Shown: positions 49,827 through 58,155 of the stretch, one piece after another | Layout of the letters: each line of letters starts with the position of its first letter | Position numbering within the stretch: position 1 is the first letter of the stretch | Source: Amycolatopsis methanolica 239 | Lineage (GTDB): Bacteria > Actinomycetota > Actinomycetes > Mycobacteriales > Pseudonocardiaceae | DNA: 64,000 nucleotides | Direction of reading: 5' to 3' | NCBI RefSeq assembly: GCF_000739085.1 | Contig: NZ_CP009110.1 | Location: forward strand, 7,068,001 to 7,132,000 | Made by a program: the position numbers and the translations under genes | The notes under the pieces: generated by a model | What the model was told of the DNA's origin: nothing | Database searches by the model: none | What the model saw: only the letters and a program-made list of their open reading frames with translations

Positions 49827-51506
49827 CTAGTGGGCTGCGCCGATGGGGCGCAGGTCCTTGTCGTGCTCGTCGGCGTGGTAATCCGTGCCCTCGGTGTCGT
49901 CGGTGCCGTTGAAGATCTTCAGGCTCCGGGCGATCACCGTGACGATCACGGCCACCACGAGGTTCGCGATCAGCGCTACGAAACCCGGGTAGATCTGGAC
50001 CATCGAGCCCGGGAACGGGTGCCAGCCGAAGATCGACAGGTCCTTCAGCGGCAGCGCGGAGCCACCGAAGTGGGCGCGCTTGGTGTTCGGGTTCGGGATG
50101 CTGTACAGCATCGCGATACCCCACGCCATACCCACGGCCCACCCGGCGATCAGACCGAGCCGGTGGAACCACCGCGTGTACAGCGCGATCGCCACGGCGG
50201 GCAGCGTCTGCAGGATCAGCACGCCACCGATGAGCTGCAGGTCGATCGAGAACTGCGGATCGATGAACAGGATGAACGCGACCGCGCCGAACTTCACGAC
50301 CAGCGAAGCGATCTTGGCCTGCTTGGCCTCCTGCGACGGGGTGGCGTCCCGCTTCAGGTACTCCTTGTAAATGTTGCGCGTCCACAGGTTCGCCGCGGCG
50401 ATCGACATGATCGCGGCAGGCACCAGCGCGCCGACGCCGATCGCGGCGAAGGCGATGCCCGCGAACCACGACGGGAACTGCGTGTCGAACAGCACCGGCA
50501 CCACGGTGTTGGAGTCGGCGTTGCCGGTGGCCGCGTTGGTGATCGGCTTGACGCCCGCGGTCAGCGCGACGTAACCGAGCAACGCGAGCAGGCCCAGCAG
50601 CAGCGAGTACGCGGGAAGCGCGATCATGTTCCGCTTGATCACGTTGCGGCCGCGCGAGGCGAGCACACCCGTGAGCGAATGCGGGTACAGGAACAGCGCC
50701 AGCGCCGACCCCAGCGCCAGCGTGATGTACTGCAGCTGGTTGGTGCCGGTCAGCAGGATGGAGCCCTTCGGCTTCCCGGTGTTCGGGTTCGGCTGCGACA
50801 GTGCCTGCGCGCTCGTGTCGAAGATGTGCGACCAGCCGCCGAGCTTGGACGGCAGGTAGAACACCGCGACCAGGATGACGATGTAGATCAGGCCGTCCTT
50901 GACGAACGCGATCAGCGCCGGCGCGCGCAGACCCGACTGGTAGGTGTAGAGCGCGAGCACCAGGAACGCGATCAGCAGCGGCAGGTGACCGGCGATGCCG
51001 CCGCCGTTGAGCCCCATCGTCCGCAGCACCGCTTCCAGGCCGACCAGCTGCAGCGCGATGTACGGCATGGTCGCGACGATGCCGGTGATCGCGATCAGCA
51101 GCGCCAGCGTCGGCGAGCCGTAGCGGCCGCGCACGAAGTCGGCCGGCGTCACGTAGCCGCGCGAGCGGGACACCGACCACATCCGCAGCGCGGGCAGGAA
51201 GACGATGGGATACAGGATCACCGTGTAGGGCAGGGCGTAGAAGCCCAGCGCGCCGGCGCCGAACACCAGCGCGGGCACGGCGACGAACGTGTACGCGGTG
51301 TAGAGGTCACCGCCGACGAGGAACCAGGTGATCCACGAGCCGAACTTGCGGCCGCCGAGGCCCCACTCGTCGAGGTGGTCCAGCGAGGCCGCCGCGCGCC
51401 AGCGGGACGCGACGAAGCCCATCACGCTGACCACCAGGAACAGCAGGACGAAGACGCTCAGCTCCACCCACTGCAGCCCGCTGCCGGGCGCCTGTGCCAG
51501 TGCCAT
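49827..51506 (-). CDS. Sodium:solute symporter, monocarboxylate permease (MctP-like)
   Basis: 559-residue membrane protein of the SSS family with about 13-14 helices. Features: WGLGGRKFGSWITWFLVGGDLYTAYTF and SRGYVTPADFVRGRYGSPTLAL in the N-half and FAAIGVGALVPAAIMSIAAANLWTRNIYKEYL in the core. The combination with a DUF3311 gene is usual for MctP (pyruvate, lactate, propionate uptake), and differs from PutP. ATG 51506 overlaps the DUF3311 stop (ATGA). Confidence 0.88.
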   Translation of the reverse strand: MALAQAPGSGLQWVELSVFVLLFLVVSVMGFVASRWRAAASLDHLDEWGLGGRKFGSWITWFLVGGDLYTAYTFVAVPALVFGAGALGFYALPYTVILYPIVFLPALRMWSVSRSRGYVTPADFVRGRYGSPTLALLIAITGIVATMPYIALQLVGLEAVLRTMGLNGGGIAGHLPLLIAFLVLALYTYQSGLRAPALIAFVKDGLIYIVILVAVFYLPSKLGGWSHIFDTSAQALSQPNPNTGKPKGSILLTGTNQLQYITLALGSALALFLYPHSLTGVLASRGRNVIKRNMIALPAYSLLLGLLALLGYVALTAGVKPITNAATGNADSNTVVPVLFDTQFPSWFAGIAFAAIGVGALVPAAIMSIAAANLWTRNIYKEYLKRDATPSQEAKQAKIASLVVKFGAVAFILFIDPQFSIDLQLIGGVLILQTLPAVAIALYTRWFHRLGLIAGWAVGMAWGIAMLYSIPNPNTKRAHFGGSALPLKDLSIFGWHPFPGSMVQIYPGFVALIANLVVAVIVTVIARSLKIFNGTDDTEGTDYHADEHDKDLRPIGAAH

Positions 51507-51781
51507 CACTTCTCACCCTCGTCCAGCTCTTCGGCGGCGAGCCGGTCCGGCTTGCCCGTCACTACCGGCTTCCCCTTCGTCATGACGTAGACGACCGCCA
51601 CGGACACGACACCGACGAACACGAAGAGGAACTGGTACCAGTAGAAGAACGGCAGTCCCAGCACCCGCGGCTTGTCGAAGTTGAACCACGGCGTGACGAG
51701 CATCAGCAGTGGTAACAGCAGGATCAGGTTCCACGGGCTGATCTGGAGCCCGGTGACCTTCCCGGCAGCTTTGCCAGACAT
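51506..51781 (-). CDS. DUF3311 small membrane protein
   Basis: 91-residue protein with two helices (about 15-33, 45-67) and a charged tail. LLLPLLMLVTPWFNFDKPRVLGLPFFYWYQFLFV is typical of DUF3311, which accompanies SSS symporters as a small subunit-like partner. GAGG lies 4 nt before the ATG at 51781. First gene of the symporter operon. Confidence 0.88.
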   Translation of the reverse strand: MSGKAAGKVTGLQISPWNLILLLPLLMLVTPWFNFDKPRVLGLPFFYWYQFLFVFVGVVSVAVVYVMTKGKPVVTGKPDRLAAEELDEGEK

Positions 51782-51969
51782 GTGACCTCACTTGGACGGG
51801 ATAGGGCGGCTTGACCTTAGATCCTGGGCCACTCGCCGTCACGCTCCGGCGAATATCGATTTGATCAGGGCAACACCAGACGAACGCAGGTTGCCCGGCC
51901 CCCGCGCTGCCGATATGAATAGGCCCGCCGCGGGTACGCGCGCGGGCGGCTAGTGACGAAGGGGCGAGC

Positions 51970-53562
51970 ATGACACGGACGCGCTGGGCGGTGGTGATCC
52001 CGGCTCTGGCCGGCACCCTGCTGGCGGCGGGCACACCAGCGATCGCGGCGCCGGCCGGGCCGGCACTGAACTCGACAGGCATCCCGGATCGCTACGCCCT
52101 CCAGACCTTGAACTGGCACACCTGCACGCCCGACGAGCTGTCGGGGCAGACCCCGCCTTCCGGCGCCGAGGGCATCGAGTGCGCCACCTACCTCTCGCCG
52201 CGGGACTGGTCGGCGCCGAACCAGGGCATCGACGTGACGATCGCGGTCAGCAGGCTCAAGGCGACCGGCGAGGCGACGGAGAGCACGTTCGTCAACCCGG
52301 GCGGGCCAGGCGCGCCCGGCCGGATGTTCCCGGCCCGGCTGCGCAACCAGACGCGGGTGCGCGAGCACCAGGACATCATCGGGTTCGACCCGCGCGGCAC
52401 CGGCAAGAGCACGAACATCACCTGCGGCGGCGCGATCGGCACCGGCAGCGATCTCGACCCGCGGGACCGCAGCCGGGAGAACCTGAAGCTGATCCTGGAC
52501 GCCACCGAGTACGCGGCCGACTCGTGCCAGGTGAAGTCCGGCGACCTCGGGCCGTTCATCAACACCCGGCAGACGATCAACGACCTCGACCTGCTGCGCG
52601 TGCTGCTGAAGCGGCAGAAGATCAACTGGGTCGGCTACTCGGCGGGCACCTGGATGGGCGCGCACTACGCGCAGGCCTTCCCGAACCGCACCGGCAAGTT
52701 CGTGCTGGACTCGAACACCGAGTTCACCACGACCTGGCAGAAGTCGTTCGACTGGCAGCCGCTCGGCTTCGAGCGGCGCTGGCGGGAGGACTTCCTGCCG
52801 TGGATGGCGTCCTACGACAGCCTGTACCACTTCGGCACGACCGCCGAGGTGGCCCGGCAGACGTACGAGCAGGTGCGCTACGCCCTGACGCAGAACCCGG
52901 TCGAGGTCGACGGGACCAAGCTGTCGGCCAACGCGCTGGACTCGTTCATCGCCTCCGAGCTGTACAACAAGCGGTACTTCCCGGAACTCGCCGACTACCT
53001 GGTCAACGTGCGGAACCTGACGCAGGGCACCGCGTCGGCCCAGCAGCAGACCGCGTTGCTGGACCAGGTGAAGGCGGTGACCGATGCGGTCGGCCCGCAG
53101 CCACTGGTGGTGCCCACCGACTACGACGACGCTTACGACGCGAGCTTCTGGACGATCCCGTGCAACGAGGGCCCGTGGTTCGGCAACCGGAACACGGCGG
53201 TGCGGCAGTCGGCGCAGCTGGGGCCGCAGTACCCGCTGCTGGGCTGGGGATGGCTGATCCAGCCGTGCATCTTCTGGAACAACAAGCCGGAGCCGCTGCC
53301 GGTCCTGGACGGCCGGGGCGTCCCGCCGGTGCTGATGGTGCAGTCGACGCACGACCCGGCGACGCCGATCGAGGGCGCCGAGCGCGCGCACCGCGCGTTC
53401 AAGGGCTCGCGGATGATCACCGTGACCGGCGAGGGTGACCACGGGATCTACGCCGGGGGCAACGCGGCGGTGGACAAGGTTGTGGAGGACTTCCTCGTGG
53501 ACGGGGTGGCGCCGCGGGACCAGACGCTGCCTGGTATGCCGCTGCCTGACCCGACCGCCTAG
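51970..53562 (+). CDS. Secreted alpha/beta hydrolase, tripeptidyl aminopeptidase-type (SlpD/Tap-like)
   Basis: 530-residue exported peptidase. Residues 1-28 are a signal peptide (ending AIAAPA). The catalytic Ser lies in VGYSAGTWMG, the Asp in STHDPATP and the His in EGDHGIYAGG; the oxyanion region is VNPGGPGAPG. Two long C-terminal TAP-like segments with Cys residues suggest disulfides outside the cell. The Streptomyces relatives (Tap, SlpD/E) release N-terminal tripeptides from secreted proteins. GAAGGGG lies 5 nt before the ATG. Confidence 0.93.
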   Translation: MTRTRWAVVIPALAGTLLAAGTPAIAAPAGPALNSTGIPDRYALQTLNWHTCTPDELSGQTPPSGAEGIECATYLSPRDWSAPNQGIDVTIAVSRLKATGEATESTFVNPGGPGAPGRMFPARLRNQTRVREHQDIIGFDPRGTGKSTNITCGGAIGTGSDLDPRDRSRENLKLILDATEYAADSCQVKSGDLGPFINTRQTINDLDLLRVLLKRQKINWVGYSAGTWMGAHYAQAFPNRTGKFVLDSNTEFTTTWQKSFDWQPLGFERRWREDFLPWMASYDSLYHFGTTAEVARQTYEQVRYALTQNPVEVDGTKLSANALDSFIASELYNKRYFPELADYLVNVRNLTQGTASAQQQTALLDQVKAVTDAVGPQPLVVPTDYDDAYDASFWTIPCNEGPWFGNRNTAVRQSAQLGPQYPLLGWGWLIQPCIFWNNKPEPLPVLDGRGVPPVLMVQSTHDPATPIEGAERAHRAFKGSRMITVTGEGDHGIYAGGNAAVDKVVEDFLVDGVAPRDQTLPGMPLPDPTA

Positions 53563-53705
53563 TTCTCGGTCTTCAGAACCCCGCCGGGCTCGCTCTCGGC
53601 GGGGTTCTTCAGTTCTTCCTTCAGCTCGCGGAACCGGCCCGTGCAGGCGCACAGCACCAGGTAGACGAGGGTCAACACGAACATCAGACCGCCGGCCAGC
53701 AACAT
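53559..53705 (-). CDS. 48-residue single-pass membrane protein
   Basis: ATG 53705 has GGAGG 5 nt upstream. The product MLLAGGLMFVLTLVYLVLC is one helix, followed by ACTGRFRELKEELKNP and an acidic tail. No family is recognised. Its 3' coding end contains the terminator of the convergent peptidase gene and overlaps its stop by 4 nt. Confidence 0.6.
   Translation of the reverse strand: MLLAGGLMFVLTLVYLVLCACTGRFRELKEELKNPAESEPGGVLKTEN
53576..53607 (+). terminator. Terminator of the peptidase gene, inside a convergent small gene
   Basis: 11-bp stem (53576-53586 with 53597-53607), 10-nt loop, followed by TTCAGTTCTTCC. The stem encodes part of the minus-strand tail SEPGGVLK. Confidence 0.72.
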
Positions 53706-53798
53706 GGCGGCCTCCTCTCCGACTGGTACCCAGTGAGACGTGCGACACACCAGGAGAGTTGCCGTTCCGGCGGTTTTCACGCCACTTTTCTTCTGGTA

Positions 53799-53838
53799 GT
53801 CCCCAGCCTGTGCACAGAGTTATCCACAGGCTGGGGAC
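53799..53838. repeat. 40-bp perfect inverted repeat with a DnaA-box core
   Basis: 14-bp arms (53799-53812, GTCCCCAGCCTGTG; 53825-53838) with a 12-nt spacer, 12 bp before the TAGACT promoter of the XRE gene. TTATCCACA (53820-53828) matches the DnaA-box consensus exactly. It could be an operator for the XRE protein, a DnaA-responsive promoter, or a terminator; no U-run follows. Confidence 0.75.
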
Positions 53839-53861
53839 AGGTGGGCGGATAGACTGTGGAC

Positions 53862-54116
53862 ATGGTGCGAGTCCCGCTGACCGAAGCCGAACGCGAACGC
53901 GGCGAGCGTCTCGGTGCCGTACTGCGAGCCGCGCGGGGTTCCCGCAGCATGGCCGAGGTGGCGCTGGAGGCAGGCGTCTCGGTCGAGACGTTGCGGAAGA
54001 TCGAAACCGGCCGCATCCCGACGCCGGCGTTCTTCACGGTGGTCGCGCTCGCGGACGCCGTCGGGCTGCCACTGGACGCCCTGCGCGACGCGATCACCGG
54101 CGTACCGACCGGCTGA
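53862..54116 (+). CDS. XRE-family helix-turn-helix regulator
   Basis: 84-residue single-domain DNA-binding protein: RLGAVLRAARGSRSMAEVALEAGVSVETLRKIETGRIPTPAFFTVVALADAVGL is a complete XRE helix-turn-helix. ATG 53862 lies 6 nt after TAGACT (leaderless), and GTG 53856 would fall inside that gap. The 40-bp inverted repeat upstream is its plausible operator. A tandem repeat starts right after its stop. Confidence 0.88.
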   Translation: MVRVPLTEAERERGERLGAVLRAARGSRSMAEVALEAGVSVETLRKIETGRIPTPAFFTVVALADAVGLPLDALRDAITGVPTG

Positions 54117-54222
54117 CGGCGAACTCGCGCAGCGGAGCGGGGAACTCACGGCACTGAGCGGGGAACTCGCGGCGCCGAGCGTGGGACTCGCGCGGCGGAA
54201 CGTGGGACTCGCGGCGCGGGGC
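54117..54222. repeat. Five imperfect ~21-bp tandem repeats
   Basis: Units of about 21 bp built on GGGGAACTCGCGGCGCCGAG, with GAACTC drifting to GGACTC in the last two, fill the space between the XRE stop and the LLM gene. Five copies are visible. It is not coding on either strand as far as seen; it could be a mobile short repeat family or part of a terminator region. Confidence 0.7.
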
Positions 54223-54239
54223 GGCGTGGGGGGCGCGGG

Positions 54240-55094
54240 TTACTTCAGGTGTTTTAGTACCGGGGCGAATGCGTCCAGGCTGCGTTCCAGCACCGACACG
54301 TAGGTGATCCCGAACTGCTCCCGCATGCGCTCGATCTGGGCGACGATCTCCGGCACCGGGCCGGCCAGCAGCGTCGGCAGCTCGCCGATCGCGTCGACGC
54401 TCATGTCCGGCGCGAACCGCTCCAGGTCGGTAAGCGCGGCGCGGCGGTCGTCGGTCACCACGACCATCTGCACCAGTACGTTGATCTCCGCCGTGCGGCC
54501 GCCGAGCCGTGACCGCACGAACGACACCCGCTCCGCGAACGCGTCCACGCCGGCCAGGCCGACCAGCCCACCGCCCTTCGCCGTCGGCGCGCCGGTCAGC
54601 GCGATCGTGTCCGCGTGCTCGGCGGCCAGCGTCAGCATCAGGTCGCCCCAGCCGCCCAGCATCAGCGGCGGACCGCCGTCCTGCGCCGGCCGCGGCTGGT
54701 GCTCGGGGTCGGCGAACAGCTTGCGCAGCTCCACCACCGTCCGCTCGACGTGGTCGACCCGGCGCCCCGGCCACGGCAGCCCGGCCGCCTCGAACTCCTC
54801 GCGCACGTACCCCGCGCCGAGCCCCAGCTCCAGGCGGCCGCCGCTGTACTGGTCGGTCGTCGCGACGTCCCGCGCCAGCACGGCGGGTGGTAGAACGGCG
54901 CGTTGAGCACGAACGTGCCCAGCCGCACCGTCGAAGTGGCCTCCGCGGCGAGCACCAGCGCCGGGAACGGCGCCGGCATCCCCAGGTGGTCGGCCACAGT
55001 CACGACGTCGAACCCGAGGTCTTCGGCCCGCCGCACCTTGTCCACGAAACTCCGCCCGCGATCCGGGCTCCACCATGTTCACGCCGAAGCGCAT
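54240..55094 (-). pseudogene. LLM-class F420-dependent oxidoreductase with two compensating frameshifts
   Basis: A 285-codon luciferase-like gene starting at ATG 55094 (RFGVNMVEPGSR). After residue 15 the expected sequence (VDKVRRAEDLGFDVVTVADH, then GMPAPFPALVLAAEATSTVR and LNAPFYHP) is in another frame, and from LARDVATTDQYSGGRLELGL to the stop it is back in the first frame. An extra A at 55047-55049 and a missing base at about 54885-54889 explain it. The corrected protein is a full F420-type flavin-like reductase of about 285 residues; as given, residues 15-70 are scrambled. Confidence 0.8.
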
Positions 55095-55116
55095 CCCCAG
55101 CATGTTCCGACAAAAG

Positions 55117-55155
55117 CACGGGAGGCCACCCCGTCGCCAGGGGTGGCCTCCCGTG
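55117..55155 (-). terminator. Terminator of pckG
   Basis: 16-bp perfect stem (55117-55132 with 55140-55155), 7-nt loop; on the minus strand it is followed by CTTTTG. It lies 15 bp after the pckG stop. Confidence 0.88.
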
Positions 55156-55169
55156 TTCGCGTCAGGCGA

Positions 55170-56996
55170 TCAGCCGAGGCGCTGCTTCAGGGCCGCCAGC
55201 TCGTCGTGCAGGCTGGAGGGCACCCGGTCGCCGATCTTGGCGAACCACTCCTCGATCAGCGGGATCTCCTGGCGCCACTCCTCCGGCTTGACCGCGAGCG
55301 ACTCCTGGACGTCCTCGATCGGCTCGGCGATGCCGTCCAGGTCGAGGTCCTCGGCGCGCGGCACCAGGCCGACCGGGGTCTCCACCGCACCCGCGCGGCC
55401 CTCCAGGCGCTCGACGATCCACTTGAGCACCCGCGAGTTCTCGCCGAAGCCCGGCCACAGGAACCGCTTGTCGTCACCACGGCGGAACCAGTTGACGTAG
55501 AAGATCTTCGGCAGCTTCGCGGCGTCGGCGTTCTTGCCGGTGTCCAGCCAGTGCTGGAAGTACGCGCCGGCGTGGTAGCCGAGGAACGGCAGCATCGCCA
55601 TCGGGTCGCGGCGCACCTCGCCGACCTTGCCCGCAGCGGCCGCGGTCTTCTCGGACGACATAGTGGCGCCCATGAACACGCCGTGCTGCCAGTCGCGGGC
55701 CTCGGTCACCAGCGGGACCGTGGTGGCGCGGCGGCCACCGAACAGGATCGCCGAGATCGGCACGCCCTTCGGGTCGTCCCACTCCGGCGCGAGCGTCGGG
55801 ACCTGCGCGATCGGGGTGCAGAACCGCGAGTTCGGGTGCGCGGCGGGCTCGTCCGACTCGGGGGTCCAGTCGCGGCCCTTCCAGTCGGTGAGGTGCGCGG
55901 GCGGCTCCTTGGTCATGCCCTCCCACCACACGTCGCCGTCGTCGGTCAGCGCGACGTTGGTGAAGACGGTGTTGCCCGCTTCGATGGTCTTCATCGCCAC
56001 CGGGTTGGTCTTCACACCGGTGCCGGGCGCTACGCCGAACAGGCCGAACTCGGGGTTGATCGCGTACAGGCGGCCGTCCTCGCCGAACCGCATCCACGCG
56101 ATGTCGTCGCCGATGGTCTCGGCGCGCCAGCCCGGGATGGTCGGCTGCAGCATCGCGAGGTTGGTCTTGCCGCACGCGCTCGGGAACGCGGCCGCCACGT
56201 AGTAGGCCTTGTTCTCCGGCGAGATCAGCTTGAGGATCAGCATGTGCTCAGCGAGCCAGCCCTCGTCACGGGCCATGACGGAGGCGATGCGCAGCGAGTA
56301 GCACTTCTTGCCCAGCAGCGAGTTGCCGCCGTAGCCCGAGCCGTAGCTCCAGATCGTCCGGCTCTCCGGGAAGTGCGAGATGTACTTGGTGTCGTTGCAC
56401 GGCCAGGCGACGTCCTTCTCGCCCGGCTCCAGCGGCTTGCCGACCGAGTGCAGGGCGGGCACGAACTCGCGCTCGGTGCCGTCCTCCTTGACGAACTTCT
56501 CCAGCGCCTTGGTGCCCATGCGGGTCATCACCCGCATCGACGCCACGACGTAGGCGAAGTCGGTGACCTCGATGCCCAGCTTCGGGTTCTCGTCACCGAG
56601 CGGGCCCATGCAGAACGGGATGACGTACATCGTCCGGCCACGCATGCAGCCCCGGTAGAGCTCGGTCATGGTGGCGCGCATCTCGTCCGGGTGCATCCAG
56701 TTGTTGGTCGGCCCGGCGTCCTCTTCGTTCTCGGAGCAGATGAAGGTCCGCTCCTCGACCCGCGCGACGTCGCTCGGGTCCGAGGCGGCCCAGAAGGAGT
56801 TCGGCTTCGCCTTCAACGGGACGAACGTGCCGGCCTCGACCAGCTCGTTGTTGATGCGCTCGGCCTCCTCGTCGGAGCCGTCGCACCACACCACTCGGTC
56901 GGGGGTGGTCAGCTCGGCGACCTCCCGTACCCACGCAAGCACACCGCTGTGCGACGTCGGCGCCTTGTCCAGTCCCGGGATGGCTACTGCAGTCAT
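55170..56996 (-). CDS. pckG: Phosphoenolpyruvate carboxykinase (GTP)
   Basis: 608-residue cytosolic gluconeogenic enzyme: oxaloacetate + GTP to PEP + GDP + CO2. Conserved regions are the P-loop [12 protein letters not shown] with the reactive Cys, the metal site [13 protein letters not shown] and the substrate-binding [12 protein letters not shown]. The length is normal for GTP-type PEPCK of actinobacteria. ATG 56996 follows AGGAGAAGG. The leader contains a 9-bp hairpin at 57081-57106. Confidence 0.97.
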   Translation of the reverse strand: MTAVAIPGLDKAPTSHSGVLAWVREVAELTTPDRVVWCDGSDEEAERINNELVEAGTFVPLKAKPNSFWAASDPSDVARVEERTFICSENEEDAGPTNNWMHPDEMRATMTELYRGCMRGRTMYVIPFCMGPLGDENPKLGIEVTDFAYVVASMRVMTRMGTKALEKFVKEDGTEREFVPALHSVGKPLEPGEKDVAWPCNDTKYISHFPESRTIWSYGSGYGGNSLLGKKCYSLRIASVMARDEGWLAEHMLILKLISPENKAYYVAAAFPSACGKTNLAMLQPTIPGWRAETIGDDIAWMRFGEDGRLYAINPEFGLFGVAPGTGVKTNPVAMKTIEAGNTVFTNVALTDDGDVWWEGMTKEPPAHLTDWKGRDWTPESDEPAAHPNSRFCTPIAQVPTLAPEWDDPKGVPISAILFGGRRATTVPLVTEARDWQHGVFMGATMSSEKTAAAAGKVGEVRRDPMAMLPFLGYHAGAYFQHWLDTGKNADAAKLPKIFYVNWFRRGDDKRFLWPGFGENSRVLKWIVERLEGRAGAVETPVGLVPRAEDLDLDGIAEPIEDVQESLAVKPEEWRQEIPLIEEWFAKIGDRVPSSLHDELAALKQRLG

Positions 56997-57080
56997 TCCT
57001 TCTCCTGACTTCGACGGCAGGAACGCCAGCCCGGAACCTGGTCCGGGGAAGCGCTCCGTCGCCTGCGACCGAATGGCTTC

Positions 57081-57106
57081 GCACACCGGCTGCCCTACCG
57101 GTGTGC
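57081..57106 (-). promoter_or_regulatory. Hairpin in the pckG leader
   Basis: GCACACCGG (57081-57089) pairs with CCGGTGTGC (57098-57106), loop 8 nt, 85 nt before the start. The rest of 56997-57380 holds the promoter and the terminator of the next gene; I see no gene in it. Confidence 0.4.
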
Positions 57107-57295
57107 TGGAAATACTGGGATTCCCCGAGAGTAGCCGGATGGACGGCCGGTAACCGAGGCCTGACCTGTCGGTTCTCTCACAAGAACGATCAGGGAATCG
57201 ATTCAGATATCGCTGAACCGGCGTAGCGGAGAAAGTTCTTCGGCTTGCGCGTGATCTCGCCGATATCGGGGGTGGGCGATTTGCCCGGAAACGCG

Positions 57296-57335
57296 ATCAG
57301 GCCCCGCCGTCCGCCAGGGACGACCGGGGCCTGAT
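57296..57335 (-). terminator. Terminator of the Asp-rich protein gene
   Basis: 11-bp outer stem (57296-57306 with 57325-57335) with a further inner stem, about 45 bp after the stop on the minus strand. Confidence 0.78.
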
Positions 57336-57380
57336 TTCGCCGGGGTTACCGGTCAGTTCGGGAAGTTCGGTTCTGCGCAG

Positions 57381-58070
57381 TCAGTTCTGGGAGATCCACT
57401 GGCCGGTGCCGGAGTCGATCTTCGCGACCCCTTCCACGGCCTGCGCGCCGCCGCCCCACAGCTGGTCGCTGTCCGGCGGCACCTCGGCGGTGAAGCCGTT
57501 CGTCGTCTCGGTCCACTCGCCGGGGCCGGTGTGCTGGTACGTGGTCGTCTCGCCATCGGGCGCGATGATCGTCTGCACGTCGGCCTGGCCGTCGCCGTCG
57601 ACGTCGGTGAAGACGCGCGTGTTGCCCTGGTCGTCGGTCACGACCGCGGTGTCGGCGGTGCCGTCGTTGTCGCTGTCCACAGTGGCCGGGCCGACCTCGA
57701 CGGTGCCGTCCGACATGTCGGCCGTGATCTCGCCGGCGCGGCCGGTCTCGGTGGCGTCCGGCTCGCCCGCCTCGGAGTCGTGGTCGGCGATCCAGTCGCC
57801 GGTGGTCTCGTCGTAGCGGGCGAGCTCGACGACGTTACCCTCGGTGTCGGTGTGCACGTACTGGTCGGCGTGCCCGTCGTCGTCGGTGTCGACGTACGCG
57901 GTGATCGTGCCGTCGGCGTTGTCGAGGCGGACCGTCTCGTTGACCCCGTCGTGGTTGAGGTCCATGTTCTCTTCGGCCGTGTAGGTCTGCCCGTCGACCG
58001 TGATCTCCAGGTCACCGTCGGAGGTCGTGGCGTCGGTGGGCTCAACCCCGCCGGTCTCATCGATCCACAC
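57381..58070 (-). CDS. Asp/Thr-rich DUF6802-like protein with calcium-binding-type repeats
   Basis: 229-residue acidic protein with EF-hand/thrombospondin-3-like loops (DLNHDGVNE, DTDDDGHAD, DSDNDGTAD, DVDGDGQAD), repeated about every 30-40 residues in beta-rich units. No signal peptide is visible. It resembles DUF6802 proteins of actinobacteria, function unknown; calcium binding is inferred from the DxDxDG loops. GTG 58070 is chosen. It lies 85 bp downstream of the dynamin-like genes and may be part of their unit. Confidence 0.75.
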   Translation of the reverse strand: MWIDETGGVEPTDATTSDGDLEITVDGQTYTAEENMDLNHDGVNETVRLDNADGTITAYVDTDDDGHADQYVHTDTEGNVVELARYDETTGDWIADHDSEAGEPDATETGRAGEITADMSDGTVEVGPATVDSDNDGTADTAVVTDDQGNTRVFTDVDGDGQADVQTIIAPDGETTTYQHTGPGEWTETTNGFTAEVPPDSDQLWGGGAQAVEGVAKIDSGTGQWISQN

Positions 58071-58155
58071 GCCGAACTCCCCAATCTCACACCAATGAAG
58101 TCACACGCTTTGACTCACGTTAGGCCGGTTCGGTTCCCCGGCACAACCAACCCGT

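Noticed and set aside
49014-51590. 858-codon plus-strand frame over the symporter operon
   Set aside because: His/Asp/Arg/Gln-rich translation typical of an antisense shadow.
53820-53828. Replication origin suggested by a DnaA box
   Set aside because: Only a single box; no dnaA, dnaN or cluster of boxes around it.
54117-54222. CRISPR array
   Set aside because: Repeats are contiguous and diverged with no spacers.
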